From the NCBI GenBank assembly GCA_949752745.1, contig OX457029.1, positions 44,936,500 to 45,000,499 on the forward strand: a stretch of 64,000 bases of DNA, read 5' to 3'. The notes beneath the pieces are model-generated. The model worked only from the letters and a program-made list of their open reading frames with translations. It ran no database searches and was not told where the DNA came from. The DNA comes from Protula sp. h YS-2021 (taxonomy: Eukaryota; Annelida; Polychaeta; Sabellida; Serpulidae). Position numbers and translations under genes: made by a program. Positions 1 to 12,433 of this stretch are shown here, piece after piece; the first letter of the stretch is position 1, and each line of letters begins with the position of its first letter.

Positions 1-860
1 CAAATATCAATGCTAGCAACTAAAACAAAGGCAGAGCAGAAAGGCAGGTAAAATTGAAAGCCATTTTCTGACAGATTGGCCAGGAACCTCACCACTTATC
101 TCGGAGAATATTTTTTCCATCTGCGCAATCCAGAATCTTGCCATGCAAACACAGGCCAAGATACCCCCTCTGACCACCGCATAAATTAGAAATATTTTTA
201 GATGTTCTGGGCATATTTTAGCTGTTCGTTACTATGTTTATCGGGTGGTTGGGGAATATATCATAGTCATTTATTCATCATATTGCAGTAAAAATCCAAA
301 TGCACAGTGATACACGTTATTTTTGCAGCAAATACCGAAATTACGTTTATATCTAATTGACTTAACAGCAAAAAGAAATTTAAAAAGAAATCCAACCTGC
401 AAAGGAAACCCGGGATTCTATAGGCTAATCGCCGACATCTTTAACGATGCGACTCCGAATTCCCGCCTCGATAATCGGTATTGCCTAACAAATCAGACCC
501 TCAAGACCAGCAAACAAGGGTAAATGAGAGACTTTTAAGGAGCTAAAAACCGTTTTAGCAGGGCATATAATGGATATAATTAGATATCATAGCTCATATC
601 AACCCAGTGAACATCTCAGCTTATTAGCATCATGGTTGCAAACGTTACTCTAGTGCTTATCGCTTCAAATATAGGTTAGGTAGAAGACCCTTGCATAACA
701 CTGACATGGAAAATTGTAAGGTTTTAATGGCCTTAAGGACCTGCATTAGCAGGTATAAATTAATGCCAATGGATGCTTAAGTAATTGAAATGAATTTTGA
801 ACGATGACAAAAGCGTTTTTCTAACCCTAAATAAAAGTCTCACAGCGCCTCATCTTGTGG
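1..860. other. Gene-free left edge
   Basis: AT-rich sequence with stops in all frames and no splice-bounded coding segment that I can recognise. I see no repeat structure in it. Confidence 0.5.
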
Positions 861-865
861 CATTG

Positions 866-907
866 CAACCCCCCCCCACCCCCCCACCCCCACCCCCCCC
901 CCACCCC
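866..907. repeat. Poly-C tract with A interruptions
   Basis: Nearly pure C run broken by single A residues. Similar C or G runs recur at about 2,169, 5,091, 9,229, 14,585, 23,093, 24,249, 25,446 and 35,129, so long C tracts are a general property of this genome. Confidence 0.85.
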
Positions 908-2384
908 TACAACGGAACCTAAAAAAAGAGAGCGTCCGCGATCAAGCATTGTGTAATTGCTGAATGCGGGATATAAAATATCCTATTGCAGAATGACACA
1001 CTGTACAGCTGACAATTATGTATGTGAAGACAACATCTTCAAATGCTTATTATTTCGTACGTCTGCTTGTATTGTTAGTGTCATTACTGTCGGCAGGGAC
1101 CGTCCATTAAGCGTCTGAATTTTTTAAGCACCCCCTCCCCCACACCTCCCTGCGTTGAATCTGCCATGTCACACCCCTATATCTCTCATCTACAAGCATG
1201 TTTCATTTGATTTAAAAAAAAACAGACTGTTTTCTCTAAGTATTGGAGCTGTGTTTTAGTTATATAACAAACGGTTCGTTTTATTACTTGTATATTTATA
1301 TCAAAATGTAATTAATAGGACTCGCTCATGTTCGAGCTAATGTTAGGAAGGCCCCTTTGACAGTCTGTTAATAAATGTATACAAGAGTGACATCAAAAAA
1401 GCGCATATTACTTTTTTATGAATCCCACACTGTGTGTTACCACAGAAAGCATGCAAGAAAGAACTAAAGAGCCACCTAGCGAGTAGCAGGGACGAGACAC
1501 CTAGCGAGCTTTTATATTTTTTCCAATTTCTGCAAGCCAAATAGATATGTCCTCTTGTATAGCAGTGAGCTGGAATACAAGAGCTGGTCTCGTCAGTAAT
1601 CAGAATGTACGCATTTATCGTCACGGGGGCTTCCGTTTGCATGACCAGGTCCCTAAGTGTCGTCGTAGTCTCCAATCCTATTTCATGAATTCAAACCAGC
1701 GTATTCGTGGGCCCAACCCCACTCCAAATTTTATAAGCGCAACCTCCTCACTGGCTTACCTGATATTTAGGAAATTTGTTCTTTACATTCGTATTTATTT
1801 ATTTCGTATTTGTATCTTATTTGTATGTTACTTGGAAGAAAGCTAGCCACGATACCAAATTTATTAATTCACAACATGCAGTCGAAGATTTCATTTGTGT
1901 TGTTTTTGATACAGCACGTTCTTTACGTGTGCGTGTGTGTATATATCATGTGTGTGTTTGTTTGTTTTTTCACCTTTTCAGACTGTTCTTCCTAGCACAC
2001 GTACGCAAGGGTGATGTACGCATTCATCGTCACGGGGAATTGCAAGGTAATTTAGAAAAGGGTTGATCGTGACCTTTTGGGCCAAATCAAGTTCTCGAAT
2101 AAATGGCAGAAAATTTTAAGAGAATCGAAATATTTCGAAAGCGGTAATTCGTACCGCATTTTGAACGCCACCCCCCCCCCCCCTCCCCCCCCCCCCTTAC
2201 GGATGGGCTAACGCTGTTTGGTTTATATGTTATATAAGGACATGAAATTTTGATCATAACTTTGAATTTTGACAAAATCAAATAAGAAGTTACTTTTATC
2301 TCGGAAACCGTTAGAGGTTTTAACTTCATTTTCGGACTTCATCCCCTGTGCTTGTAGCTAAATGATCGCGATTAAGCGACGGCA
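908..2384. other. Gene-free stretch
   Basis: Short reading frames here have low complexity or lack homology that I can recognise. It contains a TG-rich patch near 1,930 and a C tract at 2,169-2,200. Nothing else is supported. Confidence 0.5.
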
Positions 2385-2605
2385 CCCGCGGAATGCCAGT
2401 TTCGTTAAAAAAAGGGTGGGGATGGGGGGATAATTTTCATTCAGTACTCCACGTTTCCCACAAAAAGGAGTGTTGTTACGGAATTATACCCCGCGTTTAT
2501 TTAAAAGGAGTATTGTTTCAAACTTAGCACTCAGCGTTTAGCGGTCGTTTTAAAAAGTCATGGACACGTATGGTATCCAGTTGGTATATGAGTGCCCCCC
2601 CCCCC
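2385..2605 (+). repeat. Dispersed repeat family B, copy 1
   Basis: Shares the ordered blocks 'gcggaatgccagtttcgtt', 'attttcattcagtactcc', 'tcgttttaaaaagtcatgg' and a trailing C tract with copies at 14,306, 24,481, 29,157 and 46,770 (inverted). No protein-coding signature. Probably a short non-autonomous element; ends are not defined precisely. Confidence 0.7.
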
Positions 2606-2837
2606 ACCCTTGACAGGACCTGTTTCCGATCATACTTTAAATTAGCAAATTAAAAGACATTAATACTTTTAAAATTATTTTTATCATTTCAAAACACAAT
2701 ATCACAATGCCATAAGGAGAACATTCTTATAGCTGTTGATATATGGTCACTCAACAGAAATACTCATTTATACAAATTCAGCCATCACAAACTCTCACCA
2801 CAACCGGAGCTGCGTAAGGGCCAGTTTGCCTGACTCT

Positions 2838-3330
2838 AAGGATGCCTACGGTTCATGGCGCCTACGGTTTATGGGGAATACGGTTCCTGGCCCTACGGTT
2901 CATAACGCCTACGGTTTATGGGGTCTACCGTTCATGGCGTCTACGGTTTATAGCGCCTACGGTTCAAGGCGTCTACGGTTTATAATAATAATAATAATAA
3001 TAATAGTGAGTTTTTATATACCGATTTTTTTCAGACAACCTGCTCAAACCGGTTTACAATGTGGGCATACATGTTTATTATTATTGATTACATTTTTTTA
3101 TATTAACTCAGGATTATTATACTTTCGACGTGCCCATATAGTGTCTCTGAAATCCCTATCTATTGGCACATACGCCTAACAATAATGCAACTCTAACTTG
3201 GTATTAGAGGACTACATAGGCACATCGGTGCTCGCGGTTCTAGGCGTCTACAGTTCATGGCGTCTATGGGTTATGACGCCTGCGGTTCATGACGCCTGCG
3301 AATCATGGCCGCTACAGCTCACGTCGCATA
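2838..3330. repeat. 17-bp minisatellite, interrupted
   Basis: Degenerate tandem units of about 17 bp with the core 'cctacggttcatggcg' run from 2,838 to about 2,982 and resume at about 3,226-3,330. The split array indicates that the 240-bp segment between them was inserted later. Confidence 0.75.
2983..3225. mobile_element. Insertion headed by (TAA)n
   Basis: A TAA run followed by unique sequence interrupts the 17-bp minisatellite. TAA/TTA runs at one end are also seen at 4,034 and 58,708. It may be a short non-autonomous element or retroposon, but no diagnostic ends were found. Confidence 0.45.
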
Positions 3331-3892
3331 GAACTCATGAAGCCAATCGTACTTGTCTAAAATGGACATCAATTTCGTACTTTTGACTTATATCACTGAG
3401 CAGCGGCTCAGTCTTTATTCTTGGGTATCAAACTCTTAAACTCGGCTGAACTGGCGCTGAGATCTCAATACACTAAAATCTTTATCGACACATCAGACAC
3501 GAGAAAACTACTCTAAAAACTTTGAAAGCTTTCATCAGAAAAGGCAAAATACTGAGAGTAAGAATATGCAGGATAAGCGTTTTTTTTTTTTTTTCATTTA
3601 CAAATGCATGGTAACATGAGGCCCTTTTAAAACAAGGTTTCGTGAATTTTCAGGTTACAAATTATTTGCACGGTAGTGGAATGATGAGGTCATTGGAAAC
3701 AGGTACCTTTTTTGCATTCGAAGGCAAAGGCCTCCTTTAATAGATTTCGAGTCTCGGTGAGGCTGAGTTTAGCACTTTTTTTATTATATTAGTATTGGAA
3801 AGACCCGCTTCCCCAACCTTCAAACGTTACACTGCTTGAAACTCTGAGAAATGCAGTCTAAAGTATCTTCCTGTACATCCAGAGCTACAGTT

Positions 3893-4066
3893 TTACTTTC
3901 CCCCCTTGTTGTCAGCCTGTCCTTCTGCCAAAACCGCAACAAACTCTGAAAAAAATCCACATTTAATCAGAGTCTATCAAACACGTATGCATGCATCTTA
4001 AAATATAAAAAGTGTGAAAATACATATTTTTTTGCTATTATTATTATGATTATGATTATGATTATG

Positions 4067-4132
<66 letters not shown>

Positions 4133-7100
4133 GAGTCGCTTTTATAGCCCTTACAAAACTTAAACGCTTAACAAATAAATATATAACTAGACCGAAATTC
4201 GCACAGCGAATTAGACCCCACTTGGAATGATAACTTAAAACGGAAGGTAGATGATATTACTGTTTGTTAACAATTTTCACATGTCTGAATATAGGACATC
4301 CTCCTAAATACTACCAACTATACCGGTAAGATCAAGGTCAAAATAGTTTTTTTAGGTGCACCACTTCAGATGGCCCTCCATACATGTGCCTAGTTTGGTT
4401 GGTCTAGCTTCAGCGGTCTTGGAGGAGATGTCTGGAAATCGATTGCTCTATCTCTTACCGTTTTCGAGATAAGGCCAACTTCCGGTTCGGGGCTCGAAAG
4501 TGACCTGGAGGTCAAGGACACAGGAAGGTATACCTTACGTATCGTCGTTTAGGGGGCGGAGGTCGAAAATGAGGTCAAAATTGCTCTATCTCTTACCGTT
4601 TTCGAGATAAATAATTGTTTTTCTTAAATAACGTTTTTTCGCGATTTCAAGGTCAAAGTCAAGGTCAAAAATTTTTATCGGGTGCACCACTTCAGATGAC
4701 CCTCCATACATATGCCACGTTTGGTTGGTCTAGCTTCAGCGGTCTTGGAGGAGATGTCTGGAAACCGATTCGACGGAAGAAGAAAAAAAATAATAAAAAG
4801 GGAGGAAAAAAAAATAGGTGAAGAATTCGAGGCAATCCATCCCCATTTGGTATTTTCAATACAAAATGGGAAATATACCATAATATATAATAGAATAATA
4901 TACGCAGTTTTTCTACAAATCCTTTGAAATTAGAATTCTAATTTTATGTGTTAAGCACGTTTGGTTGAGAATAGTCAGAGACATACATAAAGTACCTGGA
5001 CAAAAATGTTCTTTACTCAAAATTTGTTACTGTACTCATACCCCATAAAAGCGTGCACAAACGCCAGACCCTGACCCCCACCCCATGCGACCCCCCCCCC
5101 CCCCTCCCTCCTAAGGGCATGAAAAAAGGCCAGTGCAGTATAGATTTGAATAGGAAATTGCAGGTGCCGCACCCTCATATTCTATCTTGCCGTCTCCGTC
5201 TTTATCCGCCTCTTTCACCATCTCATCCGCTTCTTCTGCCGTCATTTTCTCCCCTCGGTGCATCATGATATACCTTAAGTCATCCGCCATGATGTAACCA
5301 CTTCCTTTTAGGTCAAAGACTGCAACACGTGGTGAATTAGTCCAGTAATTATCACAAATTTTGCCATGAAAATTTTGCTGTTTTAAAGCATACTGATTAA
5401 AAAGCAGAATAATGCAATTAAGGTTTAGTCACTTTAAGTGGGCTTGTCAACACGTGCCAAGAACAATATCCACACGTGTTCATGGTGATAACGATGCGTG
5501 TCCGTTGCGATACTGAAACATGTGAAAAACAGCTTCGAAACACCGTAGCACCGCGCCCTTAGGAACAGGGCCCGAATTACACTGTGCTCCCACTTCTTTG
5601 TTAGATATAAACGAGACAATAACATGAAAAAGTTAGTCACTAAAAAAGTAATGCTAGAAGTAGAAAAGTAATACAAACACTTGGAACAACAAAGACCCTA
5701 CATTTATTTATTTTTTTTCGTATTTAGACATCAGCTCACAGATATTATATTATTGGCATGACTTTTCATTGAACAAAGAAATATTTATCTTTTTATTAAT
5801 ATTTTTACCATAAGCTATTCTCCAGGCAGAAGCAAAAAAAATAAAAAATAAATCAGCCAATCCTAGCCTAAAATTCGCTTTGGGATACCAAATAATTTGA
5901 TTCCCAAATAAACGTTCTTGTAGCAGCGATCTATCCCGAATTCAACAAGCAATGTTATCAGAATGTTTATATAACTCCTTGTGATCTTGGACTATCAAGT
6001 GACATTTAAACAATTAATTGTTAGCATAATGAGTTCATTTTTTTCAGTAAATAAATTTTTTTAAAACGATGTAGCAGTCTAGCTTACCTCCCTGTACAAC
6101 ACTAAAACTTTGCCAGCATATAAATATTGTATCACTTGACTAAAAATTGGTACTGTTTGCAAAGATAATAATTTCAAGATAATCAGCCTCTACAGATACG
6201 AAAGATATCTTCAATATTCGGGACACATCAAGCTCTCAGAGTAAACAGATTAAAACTGAAGTGAATGTCACATCAGGGAAATTTGGGACTGGACAGCTAG
6301 CACAGCTGGTTGGGGGAGGGGGGGCGGGGAGATATGGGGACTGGTCTGTCCGACACCCCACCCCCATCCCTCCTACAGGTGGGCGGGGAGAGGGAGCTGT
6401 AAATGAGGCGAGATATCCCTAAATCGGAAAACGTCAATGATAAAAACCAGTGGTTGTGTTATACAATACTTATAATATTAAGCAAATTGCAACTGAGACC
6501 AAACTTAGAACCAAGAAATATATCGAGATTCTGGTCTAGTATAAAAAAGAAAGAAAACAAGTGAACCTCTGAACGCCTCTCTGATCTCTTCTGTGCAATC
6601 AACATCTTGCATTTTCTTTGCCATCATGGTTAAAAACTCGTCAAAGTCAATTTCACCGTTTCCTGAAAAAGCAATAACGCAGCATGATGAGTAAATTTAT
6701 GTATTTGTAGATGCTGCTCACTTCAGAAAAGACCTGGATCCTCTCTACTGCAGTGGGCACCTGGATGCTTCCTACTTCAGTGAAGACCTGTATGCTCCCC
6801 ACTTCAATAAAGACCCGGATGCTACTCACTTAGTAAACACCTGATTGCTTCTCACTACAGTAAAGACCCAGATGCTTCGTACTTTAATAAAGACCTAGAT
6901 GTTTCTTACTTCAATAAAGACTCGGGTGCTTATCACCTCCGTAAAGACTCGCACACGCGTCATCATCTTACCGTCGGCATCGACCTCATTCACTAGTTCT
7001 TCTAGCTCGTCATCCGTTGGGTTTTGTCCCAGCGAGCGGAGCACTGTCCCCAGTTCCTTGGACGACACTGTGCCGTCGCCATCCTTGTCAAACAAGGAGA

Positions 7101-7399
7101 ACGCCTCCTTAAACTCTGCAGAAACAATGGCAAATATTTTGGTTACTTTTAATGCATTAAGTGATGTTTCAAGCTTATGCAGTTTCTATTTCCTATGTTG
7201 TCCTAGATATCTCACGAAAGTTATCTGAATTTATTGAATGATTGTCGATGCTTTGCCTCGAACGAGTGACAATAGTCCCATATTTTATCGAAGAAAGAAC
7301 AAGTACAGTAATATAGCAAGGTCTTAGCCAAGAACCAGCTCATCTTTTCAGCATATTCCTGCACTCACCTGCAATCTGCTCCTCTGTTAGAGAATCCGC
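3893..7399 (-). CDS. Calmodulin-like EF-hand protein (exons 2-6)
   Basis: Calcium sensor of the calmodulin family. Five minus-strand coding exons with GT-AG borders are joined in frame: 7369-7399, 6972-7115, 6567-6662, 5173-5319 and 3893-3945 (stop TAA). The first exon begins exactly after the expected ATG, so the ATG lies in an unplaced upstream exon; the full protein would be about 157 residues. EF-hands 1 ([12 protein letters not shown]), 2 ([12 protein letters not shown]) and 4 ([12 protein letters not shown]) keep calcium-binding positions. Loop 3 ([12 protein letters not shown]) has K at position 3 and D instead of E at position 12, so it is probably weak or inactive. The tail after the fourth hand is divergent and longer than calmodulin's, ending in DNKGGK. 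The central sequence GELGTV-type helix and 'SLGQNPT' match calmodulin. It is therefore a calmodulin paralogue, not calmodulin itself. A possible AATAAA (minus strand) lies at 3414-3419. Confidence 0.88.
4034..4133. repeat. (TTA)n microsatellite in calmodulin-like gene intron
   Basis: Long TTA run with a few GATTAT units at its left end, in the last intron of the calmodulin-like gene. Confidence 0.9.
4181..4870 (+). repeat. Dispersed TCAAGGTCA-containing element
   Basis: Begins with 'aactagaccgaaattcg', then contains two copies of a block reading 'gcaccacttcagatg...ggtctagcttcagcggtctt' and the phrase 'ccgttttcgagata' found in the 139-bp satellite. The second block recurs inverted at 40,434-40,665. 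It shows that satellite-like monomers are dispersed as parts of longer mobile repeats. Confidence 0.65.
6712..6952. repeat. ~30-bp minisatellite in calmodulin-like gene intron
   Basis: Eight or nine degenerate units with the core 'acttcaataaagacctgg' lie just downstream (minus sense) of the second exon donor. They account for the short reading-frame extension past the exon. Confidence 0.75.
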
Positions 7400-10300
7400 C
7401 TGTCAAATAATTAAATGGATATTTAAGCTGTAGAAAATGTAAGATATCAAATGTTATGTACAGAGATAAACACCTAAACAATTCACCCCTCCCCCCTTCC
7501 CCGTCCCGCAAAAATCGATACCCCTAAGGATTATATGTAAAGAAACATGTATTTATGACATATATATTTTAAAGGTGTTTTCCTATCGCTGGGCCACAGG
7601 TAAAGACAATTAGAAATGATTTTTGGAGTTTTCGTGTGTTTTTTTTTCTTATTTTATTTATTTTATTTGAGGATCACGACCACCAAATGATTTAGAAAAG
7701 GGATGGTTCAATGATAAGGTTCCTGAAACCAGATTATTTTATACCTAAGTAACATTAGCACAATTCCCCCTCCCCATTCCGTCCGTTTAAAAAAAAACAT
7801 GGCGCGAAAATCCGGACCAACACATACCTTCATCCCACCCCACCCCCTCCCCCCTCCCATACAAAGGGGAAAAGAGAAAACGCGGTAGCATGATATATTA
7901 AACTTAGAATTCAAATTCATCAGTCCAGTACCATTACACACTACTGCCTCCGTTAGTGAACACCTCTATGCCGTCAAGTACCTCTGATATGTGAACATTA
8001 TTTTCTTCGAATTTCATTATGAAATTCACCTCTCCTTGGTTTAAACCTCTGTATAATGAACATTTTAACCGACCCGGAAAGTGTTCATTACAAAGAGGTT
8101 TTCCGGTTTTACAGTCTTTTTTTTTTTTTTTCCTTATATCACGTGCATTATGTGAGGTTCAACACTATAAAAGTTCAAAACAAAAAGAAAATAATTACCA
8201 TGTTGTGTGTTTATGCAGTTCTCACAGCGTTATATCATTGTTATTAACCTGTGGTAACAGAGCACTGTTTTAATTTCACTGTATTTCAATCCACTTAATA
8301 TCTAAATAGCACTGTAAATATAACGATCAACAACGGTAACTGCAAATCCAATATTGGTAAATAAAACAATTACTGCCGGTTTTTTTTTCCTGTATCAAAT
8401 AATCACAAGTTGTTGTCACCTTATCGATTAACCTGTGAAATGAAATAGCTCACCATTACATCGGAATATTTATGAGCACGACCCGATATATGCCGTGGCA
8501 ATCGGGATTCTTTCTGCTGTGGCTAACAATAACGACACCGGCTCAAAAGACACAGACGGGGCCTACTCCCTAATAACTATATCAATAGAACTGTGTTGAA
8601 GGCCTCGGGTGGAAAGAGTATAGATTTAACGTGCAAAGCCCAGGATCCCAAATAATAGTTGGATGAACTCTTTTGAGAGCATGAATGGATACGCAGATTA
8701 CTAGTCAGGATTTTGTCTAAATGTAAATTACATTCTTTGCTAAGCAAGCCCAGCTTTGACGTAAGGTGTCACAGATCCGGGGTAAAGTCCTCTCACCAAC
8801 AAAGACTGTATTTTGTTGGCGTTGTCGAGGCAGCCACAGGCGTACCGTGCCAAAACCGTGTGGCCAAGTCACTGCGAATGTCAACACAACACTTCAGGGA
8901 AACAATGTTTTGAAAAATCCTCATTTTCTTAAATGATGCCTATCAATTAAATTTGTGCACTTCATGAGGGTCGGAATCTTATTTCTCCTATTTCAGACCG
9001 TAAGTCAAAAGGGCATTGTTTTGTGGTGCCATCTCACAGTTTTTTTTTCTCTTTTTCTTTTTGCCATGAGAACCTTAATCTGCAAGGAATATTTTCCTCA
9101 TTGAAGCCATTTTCGATCCGTAGAAGTTAAAAAAGGATATCAATATACTTTTTTAGTTATTTTCTTTCACAATAACGCACACTTCCATGTTTCTTTGCCA
9201 GTGTAACCGTATATCTTGCCCCCTGTACAGCTCCCCCCCCCCCCGTTGGGGGGAGATAGACAAGGCTATCCTCCACCTGGTATTTTTTGCCCCCTGTTCA
9301 GCTTCCCCTCACCCAGGATACCAGGACAGCCCCCCCCCTCCCCTGTTACACCGGCTTGTAAAAAAAAACTAAATATTTTCTCCTTTAGAACAGGGCTGTT
9401 GAAAAAGTGCTCGCGCTGGGCGATTTTGCACCACCATCTTAACAGGCGAAAAATGTTTGTGTTTTTGTTTACACAAACAACACACACATTCATAAATTTC
9501 AGAATCACAGGGGACTGAATGTCTAAAAAATCCCGTCGGTTTGTTTAATTTTTGAAATCTCCGAAAAGTCGGAAATTTTTCTCCACTTGTGATTGTTTGA
9601 ATGTATAATGTGTTGTCTCATAAAATGGTCATACTACATCCTCACTGACAACAATAATGACAGTTTTCAGGACCATCAGAATTATTTATTTCCATCGATA
9701 AATGAAGACATTTAATCCAGCCAATGATTTTTGGTGGTTTCATTCATTGCTCTTTCTTTTGCTCTTGATTCACATGAAATTGCATGAATGTATTTGGCCA
9801 TTCAGTTGGGAATGCGGTCTAGTTGATAGTACATTGGGGGCACCTGGCCTGAGAAATTTGTTTATGTTATTAAAAAAACACATAAGACCATGTAGAAAAT
9901 TTGTTAATCATTTATAGAAAACTGAAAAGAACAAGATAGTCTATCTTTTTCCACCCAGACGAGCAACAATGACAGAGGATAGAAATAACACAAAGGCACC
10001 ATGTTATAATCATATCTGCATTAGGCGTTCCATCTAAGTGTGTTCAGAAATATATTTTGATCAAGGCGGCAGTCTTTCTGAGCTATTACTAAATGGCCGG
10101 TAGCAATACTTTGAGTTTTTGTAACGTTTAGTTTGTCAAGCCGATTTTCTATTTTCTCATACATAAAAGGACCTACCCATTTGAGATTATCCATGGGAAT
10201 TAATAGTCTCTGTTGACTTGCGTAAAAATGCACGGGATTAATCTGGCGCAAAGAGGAGCAGATCCAGAACGGCTGTTCCTGGATCGCCTCGACATTAATT

Positions 10301-10870
10301 GTGGGACAGAGGATAAGGGGGGGCAAAGATGGTCAGTTTTTCCCAGTGCCTTATGTGGATTTATTTCGAAAGAACGGATATTGGAAGAATATAAACCTTT
10401 GGCATATAGCGCATGAAGTGGAACAGTATGACCATGATAAAATTGCCAAGGGAATAGCAAGCCCGAAACAGAATTTTTAACCTTTCATGTAGGAAACTCT
10501 TTACACGTATTATTCACCGACCAAATCAACTACTTTAGTACAGCATCAAACTGTAGTTTTCCGAAGTGGCTCACGTAATCTCTCTTAGCCTGTGCCTTTG
10601 TCTTGTTTTCAAGGTTTTGTCCATAAAATCATTTAAACCCTTATATATTTTTCTAACGGCAACACGCTCTTCAGGCTTCTATGTTGTAAACAACCTCAGA
10701 GATTTAGTCAAATTATAAGTACCACGAAGTAACAAATTTGGTGACCTTGCCCTGTGTAGTTAGATCTTGAACGAACTCCAGGGTACTTGACCTTTGAATA
10801 TTTGAATAAATTCATTTGAAAACATTAAAGGTAAGTCAATATTAATAAAAACTAGTTTTTATTTATTATA
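7400..10870. other. Gene-free stretch, probable 5' region of calmodulin-like gene
   Basis: The ATG-bearing first exon of the calmodulin-like gene should lie here or further right, but an ATG-only exon cannot be placed by eye. C-rich clusters occur at 7,480-7,505, 7,820-7,860 and 9,229-9,345. No other coding signature was found. Confidence 0.4.
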
Positions 10871-11432
10871 AACTAGAACCTCATTTCGCTACCGAAATGT
10901 TATACACTTGACAAAAAATAAAACGCGAAAATGATTCCTTCAATGGGTTAGTTCTTGAATACTATATTGCAAACAACACAGCTTGAATACTTCTTATAAG
11001 CCGAGTAGTGTTTGGTTTTTGTTGACTTAAGGTTTTATTGACTGATCAGGCATACGCCGTGTTATCTATTTACGCAGTGAGAGCTCGCACAAAGCTGAGC
11101 AACTGCGTGTTCTGTGCTGTGTATTAAATGTTCCGCATTTACTTGCAAAAAATACACTCTTTTCACATGGCGTTTTAACAAAGAAAACGAAGTCGAAGAC
11201 GAAAATAAAAAGTGACATGCACATGTTCAGATCAAGCTCTTTATAAGTCAGAGAAGAAAAAGACACAAAAAATCGGAAAACTGTCAAGAAGAAAAAAAAG
11301 GACGAACGGCTGCCCGCACAAATTCATATAACCTTTGCAAGCCAAAGGCTTGTCAAGTGTTAAAAAAGGACGAGCGGCTGCTCGCACAAATTCATATAAC
11401 CCTTGCAAGCTAACAGCTTGTCAAGTGTTAAC
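10871..11432 (+). repeat. Dispersed repeat family A, copy 1
   Basis: Starts 'aactagaacctcatttcgct' and ends 'ggcttgtcaagtgtta'-type sequence. Internal landmarks shared by all copies are 'cttccttcaatgggtta', 'ataagccgagtagtgtttgg', 'ttattgactgatcagg' and 'ttttcacatggcgtttt'. The 3' end is locally duplicated here (two successive end modules). No coding capacity is seen. Confidence 0.85.
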
Positions 11433-11799
11433 TATAAAGTTAGAAAGAATCAGGCAGGCGCCGAACAAGGAGAAAGCCTGGGAGAGTGATATAACAGGGG
11501 GAGGGCAAAATTAACCCCAAAATGGCATTTTATAACATCACTTTTTATTTCGGACTTCGGAATTTTTTCAATATTATTTAGAGAATTTGTTTCTGGCTCT
11601 GAAATCGGAGTGTGCTATAGTTAATTCGCAAATGATCCGAATCCTTGAAATATGCAGTTCCCGATTGGAAAAAAACCACGAAAATTTAATAAAACACCTG
11701 AAAATTTCAAATTTCACTTTAATACAGAAAGTATTTGCAAATTTATTTGTATTATTGACTGACACCTGTAGAAGTATCGTTATTTATTTATTTAGTTAT

Positions 11800-11889
11800 T
11801 TTTAATTTTTCACTCAATGAGTACGTTTCCATGCTTGTAATATATGGGCACATTATGATATTGCCTGTCGCTCTTCATAATGGTCATTC

Positions 11890-11960
<71 letters not shown>

Positions 11961-12007
11961 AGAAAGACAGGTAGAGAGAAAGAGAGGAGGGAGGGAGAGA
12001 GAGAGGG

Positions 12008-12067
<60 letters not shown>

Positions 12068-12175
12068 GTGTGTGTCGAGAATCATTTTTAATTTTTCACT
12101 CAATGAGTACGTTTCCATGCTTGTAATATATGGGCACATTATGATATTGCCTGTCGCTCTTCATAATGGTCATTC

Positions 12176-12229
<54 letters not shown>

Positions 12230-12267
12230 GTAGAGAGAAAGAGAGGAGGGAGGGAGAGAGAGAGGGG

Positions 12268-12325
<58 letters not shown>

Positions 12326-12345
12326 GTGTGTGTCGAGAATCATTT
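11800..12345. repeat. ~275-bp tandem duplication containing (GA)n
   Basis: A unit starting 'tttttcactcaatgagtacg' and ending in long GA runs and 'gagtgagtgtgtgtcgagaa' occurs twice in a row. GA-run lengths differ between the two units. Confidence 0.9.
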
Positions 12346-12433
12346 AGGTAGTTTTGGACATGCTTGAAATGCAAAGAAGCGATTCATGCAGGTAGTTTTG
12401 GACATGCTTGAAATGCAAAGAAGCGATTCATGC
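12346..12433. repeat. 44-bp tandem duplication
   Basis: The 44-base unit beginning 'aggtagttttggacatgctt' is present twice without spacer and abuts the GA-rich duplication. Confidence 0.9.

Noticed and set aside
10021..10460. Possible retroelement protein piece on the minus strand
   Set aside because: Two overlapping frames with no reverse transcriptase, integrase or protease motif.
11880..12374. Arg-Glu and Leu-Ser repeat frames
   Set aside because: They are translations of the GA runs.
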